NCBI GenBank assembly: GCA_013791775.1
Contig: VMTE01000018.1
Location: 1-64,000 of the forward strand
DNA: 64,000 nucleotides
From: Hyphomonas sp.
GTDB taxonomy: Bacteria; Pseudomonadota; Alphaproteobacteria; Caulobacterales; Hyphomonadaceae
Direction: 5' to 3'
Shown here piece after piece: positions 63,826 to 64,000 of the stretch. Each line of letters begins with the position of its first letter. The first letter of the stretch is position 1. The notes under the pieces are model-generated. The model was not told the origin of the DNA, did no database searches, and saw nothing but the letters and a program-made list of their open reading frames with translations. Both the position numbers and the translations under genes were made by a program.

Positions 63826-64000
63826 GCGCGAACCTCCTCAACGGGCAGCAGATACCGGGGCGCATGCTTGAACACGCGGCGGGAGAGATACATGAAGGGC
63901 GTATCCAGGAGCGCGATCAGCACACGGGCGGAAAAGGTTCCAAGGATGTAAGTGTACACCAGCGTGTCCCAGGGAACCGGTGTCGCCGCAAAGATCCGCC
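63822..64000 (-). CDS. yhhQ: Queuosine precursor transporter YhhQ-like, C-terminal part (continues off the window)
   Basis: Only the last 58 codons are inside. They read PWDTLVYTYILGTFSARVLI and LLDTPFMYLSRRVFK, which match the final membrane helix and the DTP(F)xYLxRR ending of YhhQ (VUT/DUF165) transporters. The stop overlaps the tgt start (ATGA). YhhQ imports preQ0, preQ1 or, in some bacteria, queuine. The N-terminal helices lie beyond the right edge. Confidence 0.75.
   Translation of the reverse strand, partial: RIFAATPVPWDTLVYTYILGTFSARVLIALLDTPFMYLSRRVFKHAPRYLLPVEEVRA

Overview
The window is GC-rich, densely packed and entirely bacterial. Gene content points to an alphaproteobacterium, most likely Hyphomonadaceae/Caulobacterales: an alphaproteobacterial two-domain dCTP deaminase, a phasin, ClpS-ClpA, KDO genes kdsD and kdsA, a TonB-dependent receptor and many small lipoproteins. 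The family-level call is an inference from content; no 16S gene is present.

Layout. 1-2916 is a mobile-element scar: a 5'-truncated hipA kinase gene and a fic gene lie between two perfect 45-bp inverted copies of an insertion-sequence end, followed by the 3' part of an IS481-like transposase next to a CAT-anticodon tRNA. 3094-15958 is ordinary chromosome: SIMPL protein, kdsD, a D,D-carboxypeptidase, a phasin, a TPR protein, clpS-clpA, a beta-lactamase-fold hydrolase, a pseudouridine synthase overlapping kdsA, a candidate 26-codon gene, a Tyr/Arg-rich secreted protein and arfB. 16351-20689 is a three-gene MacB/DevB-type ABC export system.

20966-33103 is an unusual catabolic/stress island. A universal stress protein gene diverges from a tight operon: P-type ATPase, phosphoketolase-family enzyme, beta-CASP RNase, AMP/thymidine phosphorylase-family enzyme and a PRPP-synthetase paralogue. 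It converges on a coupled phosphotransacylase-acetate kinase pair. Read together, these genes could turn RNA or nucleotides into pentose phosphate, then acetyl phosphate, then ATP and acetate. This is the most interesting hypothesis in the window.

33404-46430 holds a DsbA-like lipoprotein, an M48 metalloprotease, a complete Fe(III) ABC importer behind a Fur-box-like site, thiO, an acyl-CoA dehydrogenase, a sulfotransferase, rlmB, tRNA-Tyr, tRNA-Gly and a methyltransferase. 46556-54183 contains an SLC13/RCK transporter, the four-gene ATP-grasp / alpha-E / transglutaminase / Anbu-proteasome cluster of unknown substrate, and an APC amino-acid permease. 54235-59189 has a C39-like peptidase coupled to a tiny membrane protein, dcd, metZ, apaG and an orphan lipoprotein.

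59416-64000 has a TonB receptor converging on a translationally coupled operon: a YhhQ-type queuosine-precursor transporter (cut by the window end), tgt and a DUF2419/Qng1-type queuosine-phosphate hydrolase. This is a self-contained queuine-salvage set. No CRISPR array, rRNA, prophage or replication origin was seen.
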